Positions 50,143-59,634 of a stretch of 64,000 bases of DNA are shown one piece after another. How positions within the stretch are numbered: the stretch's first letter is position 1; every line of letters starts with the position of its first letter. A program made the translations under genes and the position numbers. Source of the stretch: Achromobacter xylosoxidans. Lineage in GTDB: Bacteria; Pseudomonadota; Gammaproteobacteria; Burkholderiales; Burkholderiaceae_B. Location: positions 5,890,001-5,954,000 of the forward strand of contig NZ_LN831029.1 of the NCBI RefSeq assembly GCF_001457475.1, written 5' to 3'. The notes beneath the pieces are model-generated. The model ran no database searches, was not told the origin of the DNA, and was given only the letters and a program-made list of their open reading frames with translations.

Positions 50143-51243
50143 TTACGAGTGTTCGACGGCTTTGCCGTTACGGACAAACGGCAGCTTGCAGACCAGGGCG
50201 GGCACCCACTTGCCGCGGATGTCGACCTCGACCGTGTCGCCCGCGGCCACGCCTTGCGGCAGGCGGGCAAAGCCGATCGACACGCCCAGCGTCGGCGACA
50301 TGGTGCCGCTGGTGAGCTCGCCCACGCCCTGCGCGGTGCGCACCGCCATGTGGGCGCGCATCACGCCGCGTTCCTGCAGCTTCAGGCCGACGAAGGCGGC
50401 GGGCGTGGCGAACTGCTCCAGCGCGTCGCGGCCGATGAAGCGGCGCTCGGGGTTCTTCAGGGACACCGTCCAGGTCAGCGCGGCTTCGCCGGGCTGGGTC
50501 AGTTCGTCCATGTCCTGGCCATACAGGTTCATGCCGGCTTCCAGGCGCAGCGTGTCGCGCGCGCCCAGGCCCGCCGGGCGCACGCCCTGGGCCGCCAGGT
50601 CGCGCCACAGTTGCACCGCCTCGGCCGCGGGCAGCACGATTTCGAAGCCGTCTTCGCCGGTGTAACCGGTGCGCGCCACCAGCGTGTCGTCACCGACGCG
50701 CGCGGCCACGAACGGGGTCAGCGGCTCGCTGGCGGCCTGCCAGGCCGGGCGCGCGGCCCAGACCTTGGCGCGGGCGTTGGGGCCCTGCACGGCGATCATG
50801 GCCAGGTCGCGGCGCGGCGTGATGGTGACGTCGAACTTGCCGGCCTGCTTGACGCGCTGCATCCAGGCCATGTCCTTGTCGGCGGTGCCGGCGTTGACCA
50901 CCACGCGCCATTCGTCGAGCGCGAAGAAGTACACGATCAGGTCGTCGATGACGCCGCCCTGCGGGTTCAGCATGCAGGTGTAGAGCGCCTTGCCCGGTAC
51001 GGTCAGCTTGGCGACGTCGTTGGCCACCAGGCGCTGCAGGAAGGCGTAGGCGTCGGGGCCCGTGACGTCGGCGTTGAGCATGTGCGAGACGTCGAACATG
51101 CCGGCGTCCTGGCGCACCGCGTGGTGCTCTTCCAGTTGCGAGCCGTAGGCCAGGGGCATATCCCAGCCGCCGAAATCGACCATGCGGGCGCCGGAGGCGA
51201 TATGTTCTTCGGCCAGCGGGGTGCGTTTGAGGGGTGCGGACAT
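50143..51243 (-). CDS. gcvT: Glycine cleavage system aminomethyltransferase, T-protein
   Basis: A 366-aa tetrahydrofolate-dependent enzyme releasing ammonia and forming methylene-[67 protein letters not shown] and FIGRDAL are conserved. GGAG nine bases before the ATG. It is first in the operon, directly below the tandem glycine riboswitch. Confidence 0.95.
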   Translation of the reverse strand: MSAPLKRTPLAEEHIASGARMVDFGGWDMPLAYGSQLEEHHAVRQDAGMFDVSHMLNADVTGPDAYAFLQRLVANDVAKLTVPGKALYTCMLNPQGGVIDDLIVYFFALDEWRVVVNAGTADKDMAWMQRVKQAGKFDVTITPRRDLAMIAVQGPNARAKVWAARPAWQAASEPLTPFVAARVGDDTLVARTGYTGEDGFEIVLPAAEAVQLWRDLAAQGVRPAGLGARDTLRLEAGMNLYGQDMDELTQPGEAALTWTVSLKNPERRFIGRDALEQFATPAAFVGLKLQERGVMRAHMAVRTAQGVGELTSGTMSPTLGVSIGFARLPQGVAAGDTVEVDIRGKWVPALVCKLPFVRNGKAVEHS

Positions 51244-51331
51244 GCGCGGGTACTCCGGAGCGGCAGCGGTGCCAGGGTTACGGAATGCCGCCGGCGGACG
51301 GGATGCGCCCACGCAACGGCTGAATCTTCCG

Positions 51332-51440
51332 CCCCTCTGTCCTTTTGCCTGAGAGTTGCCCCGCGTGACGGGTTTGCACCTTCGGCGCCTGGGCTGCTCG
51401 CTATGTCCCTGATTGGGCAGCGGCGCCAGGTCTCTCCAGA
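51332..51440 (-). promoter_or_regulatory. Glycine riboswitch, aptamer 2
   Basis: Minus-strand text has the core CTGGAGAGACC at 51437 downward, GCGCCGAAGGTGCAAA, then AACTCTCAGGCAAAAGGACA and GAGG ending near 51334. The P1 arms CTCTG and CAGAG pair. This matches the glycine riboswitch consensus; it sits about 90 nt before gcvT and should raise gcv expression when glycine is high. Confidence 0.9.
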
Positions 51441-51490
51441 GTGCTGCTTTGCCGAGTCCGCGCGGTGAAAACCGGGACAGGGCAAGCATG

Positions 51491-51568
51491 CGCGGTATGG
51501 GATACCTGAGCGATTCCGGGCGAATTGCGCCTTCGGCGGCAGCCGCGAACGGCCGCTCTCTCCCGCAA
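51491..51568 (-). promoter_or_regulatory. Glycine riboswitch, aptamer 1
   Basis: A second aptamer-like segment upstream of the first: GCGGGAGAGAGCGG at 51566 downward, GCCGCCGAAGGCGCAA, then GGAATCGCTCAGGTATCCC. The pattern matches the first aptamer of tandem glycine riboswitches, with a less exact 3' motif. The linker to aptamer 2 is about 50 nt, longer than usual. Confidence 0.75.
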
Positions 51569-51644
51569 CATGCGTGACAGCGCCGAAAGCATACCGCGAA
51601 ACGCGGTTCCGTTGTTGATCCGCGATCGCCGCCCGGGCGCCGCT

Positions 51645-52538
51645 TCAGCCCAGCGCGGTGTCCAGCAGCATCATCAACACGAAGCCCAGCATCAGCCCGC
51701 AGGTGGCGTAGACCTCATGCCCCTTGCGGTGCGATTCGGGAATGATTTCGTGGCTGATCACGAACAGCATGGCGCCGGCGGCAAAGCCCAGGCCCCACGG
51801 CAGCAGCGCCGCCGACCAGCCCACCACGGCCGCGCCCAGCACCGCGCCCACCGGCTCGACCAGGCCGGACAGCATGCCCAGCGCCACCGCGAAGGCGCGC
51901 TTGTAGCCCGCGGCGATCAACGCCACGGCCACCACCAGGCCTTCGGGGATGTCCTGGATGGCGATGCCGGTGGCCAGCGCCGTGCCGCGCACCGGGTCGT
52001 TGCCGGCATAACCGACGCCGATGGCCAGGCCTTCGGGCAGGTTGTGCAGGGTGATGGCGAAGACGAACAGCCAGGTTCGGCGCAGCCGGTGGGCCTCGAT
52101 GCCTTCGCGGCCCTTGATGAAATGCTCGTGGGGCAGCAACCGGTCCATCAGCAACAGCGCCGCCGCCCCCAGCAGGATGGCGGCGCCCACCGTCAGGCCG
52201 GCGCCCCACGGCCCCGCGCCCTGCGCCTGGGCCGCCGCGATGCCCGGCGCCACCAGCGAGAAGGCGCTGGCGGCCAGCATCACGCCGGCGCCGAAGCCGA
52301 ACATGCTGTCCTGCATCTTCTGCGGGATGGTGCGCGCGAACAGGATCGGCAGCGTGCCCGCCGCGGTGGCGCCCGCGGCGACCATGCCGCCCAGCAGGGC
52401 GTCGGCCACGTGCGGCGCGTGGTCGTTGAAATAGACCCACATCTGGTGCAGGCCCAGGCAGGCGACCAGCACCGCCAGCGTCCAGACACTGACGCTGGTG
52501 GCCGCGGGCCGGATGCGATGACGGCTGAAGGTATTCAT
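51645..52538 (-). CDS. ZIP-family metal transporter (BbZIP/GufA type)
   Basis: A 297-aa inner-membrane transporter with about eight helices. The two central metal-binding helices carry [16 protein letters not shown] and [16 protein letters not shown], and the later [17 protein letters not shown] and [12 protein letters not shown] are almost as in the Bordetella bronchiseptica BbZIP protein of known structure. Likely cargo is zinc or another divalent ion moving inward. Downstream of sodB by 27 bp on the same strand, so they may be co-transcribed; a link by metal supply is plausible. Confidence 0.88.
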   Translation of the reverse strand: MNTFSRHRIRPAATSVSVWTLAVLVACLGLHQMWVYFNDHAPHVADALLGGMVAAGATAAGTLPILFARTIPQKMQDSMFGFGAGVMLAASAFSLVAPGIAAAQAQGAGPWGAGLTVGAAILLGAAALLLMDRLLPHEHFIKGREGIEAHRLRRTWLFVFAITLHNLPEGLAIGVGYAGNDPVRGTALATGIAIQDIPEGLVVAVALIAAGYKRAFAVALGMLSGLVEPVGAVLGAAVVGWSAALLPWGLGFAAGAMLFVISHEIIPESHRKGHEVYATCGLMLGFVLMMLLDTALG

Positions 52539-52565
52539 GGACCGCTGCCCCCGCGCAATGCCGGC

Positions 52566-53192
52566 TTAGCCCACGGCGGCGGCGTAGCGGCGCGCCACCT
52601 CGGGCCAATCGATCACATTGTAGAAGGCGCCGATGTATTCCGGGCGGCGGTTCTGGTACTTGAGATAGTAGGCGTGTTCCCACACGTCCAGGCCCAGGAT
52701 CGGCGTGTTGCCCTGCATCAGCGGGCTGTCCTGGTTGGCGCTGCTTTCCACCGCCAGCTTGCCCGCGGGCGTCACGCTGAGCCAGGCCCAGCCGCTGCCG
52801 AAGCGCGTCAGCGCCGCCTTGGTGAAGGCTTCGCGGAAGGCGGCGTGTCCGCCCAGTTCGGTGTCGATGGCGCGGGCCAGCGCGCCGTCGGGCTCGCCCC
52901 CGCCCCGTGGCGACATGACCGACCAGAACAGGCTGTGGTTGGCGTGGCCGCCGCCGTTGTTGCGCACCGCGCCACGGACGGCTTCGGGAAGTTGGTCGAT
53001 GCGCGCCACCAGGGCCTCGACCGGCTCGTCGGTGGCGATGCCGGCGCCTTCGAGCGCGGCGTTCAGGTTGTTGACGTAGGTCTGGTGGTGCTTGCTGTGA
53101 TGGATTTCCATCGTCAGCGCGTCGATGTGCGGTTCGAGCGCGTCATAGGCGTAAGGCAGGGTCGGCAAGGTATAGGCCAAGGCGGTCTCCAT
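52566..53192 (-). CDS. sodB: Superoxide dismutase, Fe/Mn family
   Basis: A 208-aa enzyme dismutating superoxide. Ligands and signatures: [14 protein letters not shown] at the N-terminus, [20 protein letters not shown] and [19 protein letters not shown]. Fe versus Mn choice cannot be settled by eye; upstream iron-box-like sequence favours Fe. Its start is the ATG giving [19 protein letters not shown]. Confidence 0.94.
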   Translation of the reverse strand: METALAYTLPTLPYAYDALEPHIDALTMEIHHSKHHQTYVNNLNAALEGAGIATDEPVEALVARIDQLPEAVRGAVRNNGGGHANHSLFWSVMSPRGGGEPDGALARAIDTELGGHAAFREAFTKAALTRFGSGWAWLSVTPAGKLAVESSANQDSPLMQGNTPILGLDVWEHAYYLKYQNRRPEYIGAFYNVIDWPEVARRYAAAVG

Positions 53193-53223
53193 CAGGCGGC
53201 GCCACCGGATGCGGCACAGCTGA

Positions 53224-53258
53224 ATTTGTGAAATACAAATGATAGGTATTTTTATTTG
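53224..53258 (-). promoter_or_regulatory. AT-rich operator/promoter region of sodB
   Basis: ATTTGTgaaatACAAAT (53224-53240) is a perfect 6-bp inverted repeat. It is followed by a stretch, AAATGATAGGTATTTTTATT, that loosely resembles a Fur box. It lies 32-66 bp upstream of the ATG in otherwise GC-rich sequence. Regulator identity is a guess. Confidence 0.4.
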
Positions 53259-53388
53259 ATATCACAACGACAACGTTGCAATGCCCGTCATGCAGTCAGG
53301 CTATGGGCCGGACAGGCCTTGGCGGGCAGCACGAAGCGTGCCCGCGCCCGACGGACGGGAAAAGCGTTGAATGAAGCGCCAGGAACGC

Positions 53389-54591
53389 CTAGAGCGCCTT
53401 GCCGCAGGCCACGCCCGAGGCCCAGGCCCACTGGAAGTTGTAGCCGCCCAGCCAGCCGGTGACGTCCACGGTCTCGCCGATGAAGTACAGGCCGGGCGTG
53501 GTGCGGGCCTGCATCGATTTCTGGTCCAGGCCGCGCGTATCGACGCCGCCGCGCATGACCTCGGCCTTCTTGTAGCCGGCGGTGCCGCTGGGCACCAGCG
53601 TCCATTGGTGGATGTCCTGCGCCAGGGCGCGCAGGGTCTTGTCGGGCGCGTCGGCCAGGCGCAAGGCCGCCAGGCCCGGCTTGCCGCCCTGCTCGGCCAG
53701 CTGCAGCCAGCGGTCGGCCAGGCGCTTGGGCCACAGGCCGGCCAGCACCGTATGCAATTGCTGCCGGTTTCCGGACTTGGCCGCCAGCAGTTCGGCCGCC
53801 AGGTCGCGCCCCGGCGCCAGGTCGATGACGATGGGCTCGCCCGGTTTCCAGAAGCTGGAGATCTGCAGGATGGCCGGACCGGACAACCCGCGATGGGTGA
53901 ACAGCAGGTCTTCCAGGAATTCCCCCCGGGCCTTGCCCTGCCCCGTCGCCAGGCTGACCTCCAGCGCCACGCCGGACAGCTCCGCCAGCGGCTGCCAGTG
54001 CGCCGCGTCGAAGGTCAGCGGCACCAGCGCCGGCCGCGGCTCGACCACCTTCAGGCCGAACTGGCGCGCCAGCTTCAGGCCGAAGTCGGTGGCGCCCAAC
54101 TGCGGGATCGCCATGCCGCCCGTGGCCACCACCAGCTTGGCCGCGCGGATCGCGCCCTGGCTGGTGCGCAGCTCGAAGCCCGCCTCGCCATGCGCCACCT
54201 CGGCCACCTGGCAGCCCATGCGCCACTGCACGCCGCCGGCATCGCATTCGGCGCGCAGCATCTCGATGATGGATTCGCTGGAATCGTCGCAGAACAGCTG
54301 GCCGCGATGCTTCTCGTGCCAGGCGATGCGGTGGCGCTTGAGCAGCGCCAGGAAGTCCTGCGGGGTGTAGCCCGACAACGCCGAGCGGCAGAAATGCGGG
54401 TTGTCGGAGAGGAAATTGGCGGGTCCCGCGCCGATGTTGGTGAAGTTGCAACGGCCGCCGCCCGAGATACGGATCTTCTCGGCCAGGCGCTCGGCGTGGT
54501 CCACCAGCACCACGCGCAAGCCGCGCTGGCCGGCGACCGCGGCACACATCATGCCGGCGGCGCCGGCACCGAGGACGGCGACATCGAACAT
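53389..54591 (-). CDS. NAD(P)/FAD-dependent oxidoreductase, HI0933/BaiN family
   Basis: A 400-aa flavoprotein: dinucleotide fold MFDVAVLGAGAAGMMCAAVAG at the N-terminus (shown in part), SGGGRCNFTNI, VVATGGMAIPQLGATDFG, TTPGLYFIGETVDVTGWLGGYN and QWAWASGVACGKAL at the end. Family members are often called aminoacetone oxidase or BaiN; the physiological substrate is unsettled. GGAGTCCCG precedes the ATG. It begins 17 bp after the decarboxylase stop. Confidence 0.9.
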   Translation of the reverse strand: MFDVAVLGAGAAGMMCAAVAGQRGLRVVLVDHAERLAEKIRISGGGRCNFTNIGAGPANFLSDNPHFCRSALSGYTPQDFLALLKRHRIAWHEKHRGQLFCDDSSESIIEMLRAECDAGGVQWRMGCQVAEVAHGEAGFELRTSQGAIRAAKLVVATGGMAIPQLGATDFGLKLARQFGLKVVEPRPALVPLTFDAAHWQPLAELSGVALEVSLATGQGKARGEFLEDLLFTHRGLSGPAILQISSFWKPGEPIVIDLAPGRDLAAELLAAKSGNRQQLHTVLAGLWPKRLADRWLQLAEQGGKPGLAALRLADAPDKTLRALAQDIHQWTLVPSGTAGYKKAEVMRGGVDTRGLDQKSMQARTTPGLYFIGETVDVTGWLGGYNFQWAWASGVACGKAL

Positions 54592-54608
54592 CGGGACTCC
54601 GGACCTGA

Positions 54609-56870
54609 TCAGTCTTCGATCAGGCAATCAACGTAGTAGCGCTTCTCGCCGTCCGGCCCCACTTCGTCGGCCAGGCCGTGGATGTAGGTTTCGAAGCCGG
54701 GGAAGCGTTCGTTGAACTCGCGCGCGAACTGCAGGTATTGGACGATGGTGCGGTTGAAGCGTTCGCCCGGGATCAGCAGCGGGATGCCCGGAGGATACGG
54801 CGTCAGCAGCACGCCGGTGACGCGGCCTTCGAGCTGGTCGATGTCGACACGCTCGACCTCGCGGTGCGCCATGCGGGCGAAGGCGTCGGACGGCTTGAGC
54901 GCCGGCACCATGTCGCTCAGGTACATCTCGGTGGTCAGGCGGGCCACGTCGCGCTCGCGGTAGGCTTCGTGGATCTGCTGGCACAGGTCGCGCAGGCCCA
55001 TGCGCTCGTAGCGGCGATGGTCGCGGCAGAATTCCGGCAGGATGCGCCACAGCGGCTGGTTGCGGTCGTAGTCGTCCTTGAACTGCTGCAGCGCGGTCAG
55101 CAGCGTGTTCCAGCGGCCCTTGGTGATGCCGATGGTGAACAGGATGAAGAACGAATACAGGCCGGTCTTCTCGACCACCACGCCGTGCTCGGTCAGATAC
55201 TTGGAGACCAGCGCGGCGGGAATGCCGGTTTCGCCGAAGCTGCCCGACATGTCCAGCCCCGGCGTGATGACCGTGGCCTTGATCGGGTCCAGCATGTTGA
55301 AGCCTTCGGCCAGGTCGCCGAAGCCGTGCCAGTGGTCGTTCGACTCCAGGATCCACTCGTCGCGGTTGCCGATGCCTTCGGACACCAGGCGGTTCGGGCC
55401 CCAGACCTTGAACCACCAGTCGTTCTTGCCGAACTCGGATTCCACCTTGCGCATGGCGCGGCGGAAATCCATGGCTTCGCGGATGCTTTCCTCGACCAGC
55501 GCGGTGCCACCCGGCGGCTCCATCATGGCCGCGGCCACGTCGCACGACGCGATGATCGCGTACTGCGGCGAGGTCGACGTATGCATCAGGTAGGCTTCGT
55601 TGAAGACGTTGCGGTCCAGTTTGCGGGTCTCGGATTCCTGCACGATGATCTGCGAGGCCTGCGAGATGCCGGCCAGCAGCTTGTGCGTGGAGTGGGTCGC
55701 GAACACCATCGCGTCCTTGCTGCGCGGACGGTCCTGGCCGATCGCGTGCATGTCCTGGTAGAACTCGTGGAACGACGCGTGCGGCAGCCAGGCTTCGTCA
55801 AAGTGCAGCGTGTCGACGTAGCTGCCCAGTTCCTTCTTGATCATCTCGACGTTGTAGATCACGCCGTCGTAGGTGCTCTGCGTCAGCGTCAGGATGCGCG
55901 GGTTCTTGTTCACGGCTTCGCGCGCGAACGGGTTGGCCTCGATCTTCTTGCGGATGCTGTCCGGATGGAACTCTTCCAGCGGGATAGGGCCGATGATGCC
56001 CAGGTGGTTGCGCGTCGGGCGCAGGAACACCGGGATCGCGCCCGTCATGGTGATGGCGTGCAGGATCGACTTGTGGCAGTTGCGGTCCACCACCACCACG
56101 TCGCCGGCGGCGACGTTGGCGTGCCACACCACCTTGTTCGAGGTCGAGGTGCCGTTGGTCACGAAGTAGCAGTGGTCGGCGTGGAAGATGCGCGCCGCGT
56201 TCAGCTCGGACTCGGCCACCGGGCCGGTATGGTCCAGCAGCTGGCCCAGTTCGTCGACGGCGTTGCAGACGTCGGCGCGCAGCATGTTCTCGCCGAAGAA
56301 CTGGTGGAACATCTGGCCCACCGGACTCTTCAGGAACGCCACGCCGCCCGAGTGGCCCGGGCAGTGCCAGGAATAGGAGCCATCCTGCGCGTACTTGACC
56401 AGCTCGCGGAAGAACGGCGGCGGCAGGCTGTCCACATAGCTGCGCGCTTCGCGGATGATGTGGCGCGCCACGAATTCGGGGGTGTCCTCGAACATGTGGA
56501 TGAAGCCGTGCAGCTCGCGCAGGATGTCGTTCGGAATGTGTTCCGAGGTGCGCGTCTCGCCGTACAGGTAGATGGGGATGTCGGCGTTGCGGAAACGCAG
56601 TTCGCCGATGAAGGTGCGCAGGTTCTTGATGGCGCTGGCCACGTCCTCGGGCGAATCCACGTCGAACTCTTCATCGTCGATCGACAGGATGAACGCGCTG
56701 GCACGGCTCTGCTGCTGGGCGAACGAACTCAGGTCGCCGTAACTGGTCACCCCGATCACCTCGACGCCCTCGGCCTCGATCGCCGCGGACAGGGCGCGGA
56801 TACCCAGACCGGACGCGTTCTCGGAACGGTAGTCCTCGTCGATGATGAAGATGGGGAAGCGGAATTTCAT
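54609..56870 (-). CDS. Orn/Lys/Arg decarboxylase, biodegradative group I type
   Basis: A 753-aa PLP enzyme of the AdiA/LdcI/SpeC group. The N-terminal wing domain (about 1-125; FIIDEDYRSENASGLG) precedes the aminotransferase-like core with PGHSGGVAFLKSPVG, TNGTSTSNKVVWHAN, the PLP Lys in ATHSTHKLLAGISQAS, and the C-terminal domain GVLLTPYPPGIPLLIPGERF. It makes a diamine (agmatine, cadaverine or putrescine) from its amino acid; Arg or Lys is likelier than Orn but this is not certain. Possible acid-stress or polyamine role. Confidence 0.92.
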   Translation of the reverse strand: MKFRFPIFIIDEDYRSENASGLGIRALSAAIEAEGVEVIGVTSYGDLSSFAQQQSRASAFILSIDDEEFDVDSPEDVASAIKNLRTFIGELRFRNADIPIYLYGETRTSEHIPNDILRELHGFIHMFEDTPEFVARHIIREARSYVDSLPPPFFRELVKYAQDGSYSWHCPGHSGGVAFLKSPVGQMFHQFFGENMLRADVCNAVDELGQLLDHTGPVAESELNAARIFHADHCYFVTNGTSTSNKVVWHANVAAGDVVVVDRNCHKSILHAITMTGAIPVFLRPTRNHLGIIGPIPLEEFHPDSIRKKIEANPFAREAVNKNPRILTLTQSTYDGVIYNVEMIKKELGSYVDTLHFDEAWLPHASFHEFYQDMHAIGQDRPRSKDAMVFATHSTHKLLAGISQASQIIVQESETRKLDRNVFNEAYLMHTSTSPQYAIIASCDVAAAMMEPPGGTALVEESIREAMDFRRAMRKVESEFGKNDWWFKVWGPNRLVSEGIGNRDEWILESNDHWHGFGDLAEGFNMLDPIKATVITPGLDMSGSFGETGIPAALVSKYLTEHGVVVEKTGLYSFFILFTIGITKGRWNTLLTALQQFKDDYDRNQPLWRILPEFCRDHRRYERMGLRDLCQQIHEAYRERDVARLTTEMYLSDMVPALKPSDAFARMAHREVERVDIDQLEGRVTGVLLTPYPPGIPLLIPGERFNRTIVQYLQFAREFNERFPGFETYIHGLADEVGPDGEKRYYVDCLIED

Positions 56871-57124
56871 GCAGGCGCTCCTGGGGGCAAGGCGAATCGG
56901 ACCGGGTTGGCGGACGCGAGTGTACTTCTAGTGAAAAACCGTCTGATGACAGGCGGGCGCGAGGTTCCCGCCGGCGGCGGGAATGGCGGAATTGTAGGGC
57001 CGTTTTCCCCCAGGCCCTATGGTTTTCCCGAGGACGGCGCCAAAGGGCCGCGCCGGGCGCCGGCGAAGGCGCCGCGCGGCCCCCTGCCGACGCCATCCCG
57101 GCGCGCCCGCGCGGCTCGCCTCGG

Positions 57125-57577
57125 CTAGCGGATGGTGGTGGCCGCGCCGGCGTCCAACGCTGCCAGGAAGCGGTCGAAGTAAGGTGGAATGGCTTCGGCG
57201 GCGCCATAGCGGATGCGCCGCTCGACCTTGGCGATGGCGCCGAAGCAGACTTCGGTCTCGGGCGAGCCGCAGACCAGCACCACCGGGTCCTCGTCATCGC
57301 AGACCTCGTACAGGCCGCCATGGGCGCGCCGGGCCACTTCGTAAAGGTAGGCGGCGGCGCCGACGGTCTGCATGGGGGTCAGGGGCAAGGTGCCCAGGTG
57401 CGCGGCTTCGAGCGCGTCGTCGAGCGCGTGGACGCTCGACAGGGAGTAGTCGAGTCCGGCCCCGTCCGGGCCGGCTGCCTGGACGAAATCCTGCGCGGCG
57501 TGGGCCACGCGCGCCACGAACTCTTGCTGGACTTCGTCGCGCTTGGCGTCCTGGTTTATCTTGAGGAAACCGAACAT
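57125..57577 (-). CDS. Unrecognised 150-aa protein
   Basis: I do not recognise a family. The sequence MFGFLKINQDAKRDEVQQEF begins a mostly helical N-terminal half with Ala-rich segments; the second half includes YEVCDDEDPVVLVCGSPE and GAAEAIPPYFDRFLAAL. No signal peptide or TM segment is seen. AAAGGAG lies six bases before this ATG and three before an ATG one codon earlier. GC content and frame use are normal, so the gene seems native. It is divergent from the GNAT gene, with 116 bp between starts. Confidence 0.65.
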   Translation of the reverse strand: MFGFLKINQDAKRDEVQQEFVARVAHAAQDFVQAAGPDGAGLDYSLSSVHALDDALEAAHLGTLPLTPMQTVGAAAYLYEVARRAHGGLYEVCDDEDPVVLVCGSPETEVCFGAIAKVERRIRYGAAEAIPPYFDRFLAALDAGAATTIR

Positions 57578-57693
57578 CATTGGCTCCTTTGAAAACCGCA
57601 AGCGGCGTTGACCCCATTATAGGCAGCGACCCTGCCTATACTGGCCGAATGCGGCCCGACCGTTCCCTATTCCCAACACTTGCCTCGCTCCCG

Positions 57694-58266
57694 ATGCCGT
57701 CCTCCGCCCCGCTTGTCCGACGTCTCACCCCTTCCGACGCCCCGGCGCTGCGCCAATTGCGCCTGGACGCCCTGCGCGAAACCCCGGAAGCATTCGGATC
57801 GAGTTACGAAGAGGAACATACGCTGACACTGGATGACTTCCAGGCCTGGATCGCGCCCGCGGACGACAGCGCCATGTTCGGCGTTTTCGCCGAAGGCGCG
57901 CTGGCCGGCATCATCGGCGTGGCCAGGCAGCGCCGCCTGAAGGTGCGTCACAAGGCGCATATCTGGAGCGTCTACGTGACGCCGGCCTGGCGCGGCCAGG
58001 GGCTGGCGCGGCAGCTGATGCAGGCCGCCCTCGGACATGCCGGCATCATGCGCGGCGTGCGCACGGTGCAGCTGAGCGTCACCGCCAACAACGCCGCGGC
58101 CTGCCGGTTGTACGCCAGCCTCGGCTTCGAGACCTACGGCCACGAGCGCGAGGCCCTGTGCGTGAACGGCGTGCTGTACGACGAAGTGCTGATGGCGCTG
58201 CCGCTGGACCGCGCGCAGGCCGGCCCCAGCCGGCCTTACCCGCCCGCCCGGCGCCGCGACCCGTAG
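57694..58266 (+). CDS. GNAT-family N-acetyltransferase
   Basis: A 190-aa acetyl-CoA-dependent transferase. LVRRLTPSDAPALRQLRLDAL is the N-terminal GNAT strand-helix; the acetyl-CoA loop is VTPAWRGQGLARQLMQAAL; NNAAACRLYASLGFETYG is the typical C-terminal motif. The substrate is unknown. I chose the ATG just before the domain (MPSSAPLVRRL); an in-frame ATG 45 bp upstream is possible but lies right after a TATACT -10-like box. The 3' end overlaps the convergent diguanylate cyclase gene by 31 bp. Confidence 0.85.
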   Translation: MPSSAPLVRRLTPSDAPALRQLRLDALRETPEAFGSSYEEEHTLTLDDFQAWIAPADDSAMFGVFAEGALAGIIGVARQRRLKVRHKAHIWSVYVTPAWRGQGLARQLMQAALGHAGIMRGVRTVQLSVTANNAAACRLYASLGFETYGHEREALCVNGVLYDEVLMALPLDRAQAGPSRPYPPARRRDP

Positions 58267-59492
58267 GCGCACACCTGGTTGCGGCCGCCATCCTTGGCCT
58301 TGTAGAGCGCCTGGTCGGCCGCCTTGATGACCGCGTCCGGCGCGCGCAAGGTCTCGCCGCGCTCGGCCACGCCAATGCTCACCGTCACCCGCAACGGGCG
58401 CGCATTGCGGCCGCCACGCGCGCCGCGCCGGCGCAAGCCGATCTGGTCGGCCTTGGGACGCGCCGGCTTGTCGCGCAAGCGCATCTGGTAGGCCTCGATG
58501 GCGCGCCGCACGGTCTCCAGGTGCGGCATGGCCTCGACCGCGGTCTTGCCCGGGAACACCAGCGTGAATTCCTCGCCGCCGTAGCGATAGGCGTAGCCGC
58601 CGCCCGGCACGCGGCGCAACTGCGCCGCCACCATGCGCAGCACCTGGTCGCCCACGTCATGGCCATGGGTGTCGTTGAAGGCCTTGAAATGATCCACGTC
58701 GGCCATCGCCAGCGTGTAGACGCGGCCCATGCGCTGCAGGCGCTCATTGAGCGCGCGGCGCCCGGGCAGGCCCGTCAGCTCGTCGCGGAAGGCCATGTGA
58801 TAGCCCTCGTGCGCCAGCGAGATCGACAGCGATGTCAAGGCAGCGGCGGCCATCACGGCCAGTTCGATCTCGTGCTGGGCCCCACGCGGCAACGCCCAGG
58901 CCATGCAGACGAAACCCAGCCACTGGCCGGCCTGTTGCGGACGGCCATAGCGCAGCAGTAGCAGGGTCAGTGTCAGCCCGGTCAGCAACAGCGCCGCCAG
59001 CGCCTCGAACGGCAGGCCCAGCCGCGCCAGCGCGCCCTGTACCGCCAGGGCGCCGAACAGCTGCGCCATGCCCTCCTTGCCGGCCAGCGCGATGGCGGCC
59101 GCGCCCAGGGCCATCAGGCCGACGCGCGCCGCCAGGTCGCGCAACATGCCGGCGCGCTCGGGCCACAACGCGTTGATGGTGTAGGCCAGCGACCACCACA
59201 CCAGCGCCGGCGCCAACGCCCACGGCGCCTGGCTGGCCAGCGTGGGCCAGGCGGCGGCTGGCGCCAGCACCGCCAGCATCAGCGCCAGCGTCTGCGAACG
59301 CTGGTACATCAGGCAGATCGCCGCCCCGATAAGCGCCATCACCCAGGGCACGAAAGGCACCACCAGCGTCAAGGCCGGCGGCCAGTCCCGCCAAAGCAGC
59401 AAGCCCGCGGCCGCGATCACCGGCAGCGCAGGATAGAACAACAGGGGCAGCCAGGGGATGTGGGGGTAACGCACGGATAGGGCCTTGCTCAC
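58236..59492 (-). CDS. Membrane-bound diguanylate cyclase (GGDEF)
   Basis: A 418-aa protein with an N-terminal block of about six TM helices (about 15-200) and a C-terminal GGDEF domain: AFRDELTGLPGRRALNE, MADVDHFKAFNDTHGHDVGDQ, active site YRYGGEEFTLVF, then SIGVAE and ALYKAKDGGRNQV. An Arg-rich insert (DKPARPKADQIGLRRRG) lies between the active site and the SIGVAE block. It should make c-di-GMP in response to an unknown membrane signal. An I-site RxxD (residues RLRD near the insert) may be present. Confidence 0.9.
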   Translation of the reverse strand: MSKALSVRYPHIPWLPLLFYPALPVIAAAGLLLWRDWPPALTLVVPFVPWVMALIGAAICLMYQRSQTLALMLAVLAPAAAWPTLASQAPWALAPALVWWSLAYTINALWPERAGMLRDLAARVGLMALGAAAIALAGKEGMAQLFGALAVQGALARLGLPFEALAALLLTGLTLTLLLLRYGRPQQAGQWLGFVCMAWALPRGAQHEIELAVMAAAALTSLSISLAHEGYHMAFRDELTGLPGRRALNERLQRMGRVYTLAMADVDHFKAFNDTHGHDVGDQVLRMVAAQLRRVPGGGYAYRYGGEEFTLVFPGKTAVEAMPHLETVRRAIEAYQMRLRDKPARPKADQIGLRRRGARGGRNARPLRVTVSIGVAERGETLRAPDAVIKAADQALYKAKDGGRNQVCAYGSRRRAGG

Positions 59493-59634
59493 GCTTGCTG
59501 AAATGACGTCGCCAAATCGGCAAACACATATGTCATTTTACGGTCGCGGGCGCGGGTTCTTTAGCGCGTTAGCGAGGCCGGCGCGGGGTGCGCGCCGTGC
59601 TATGTTGAGCGCTCGGATACCCTGGAAAAACCTC

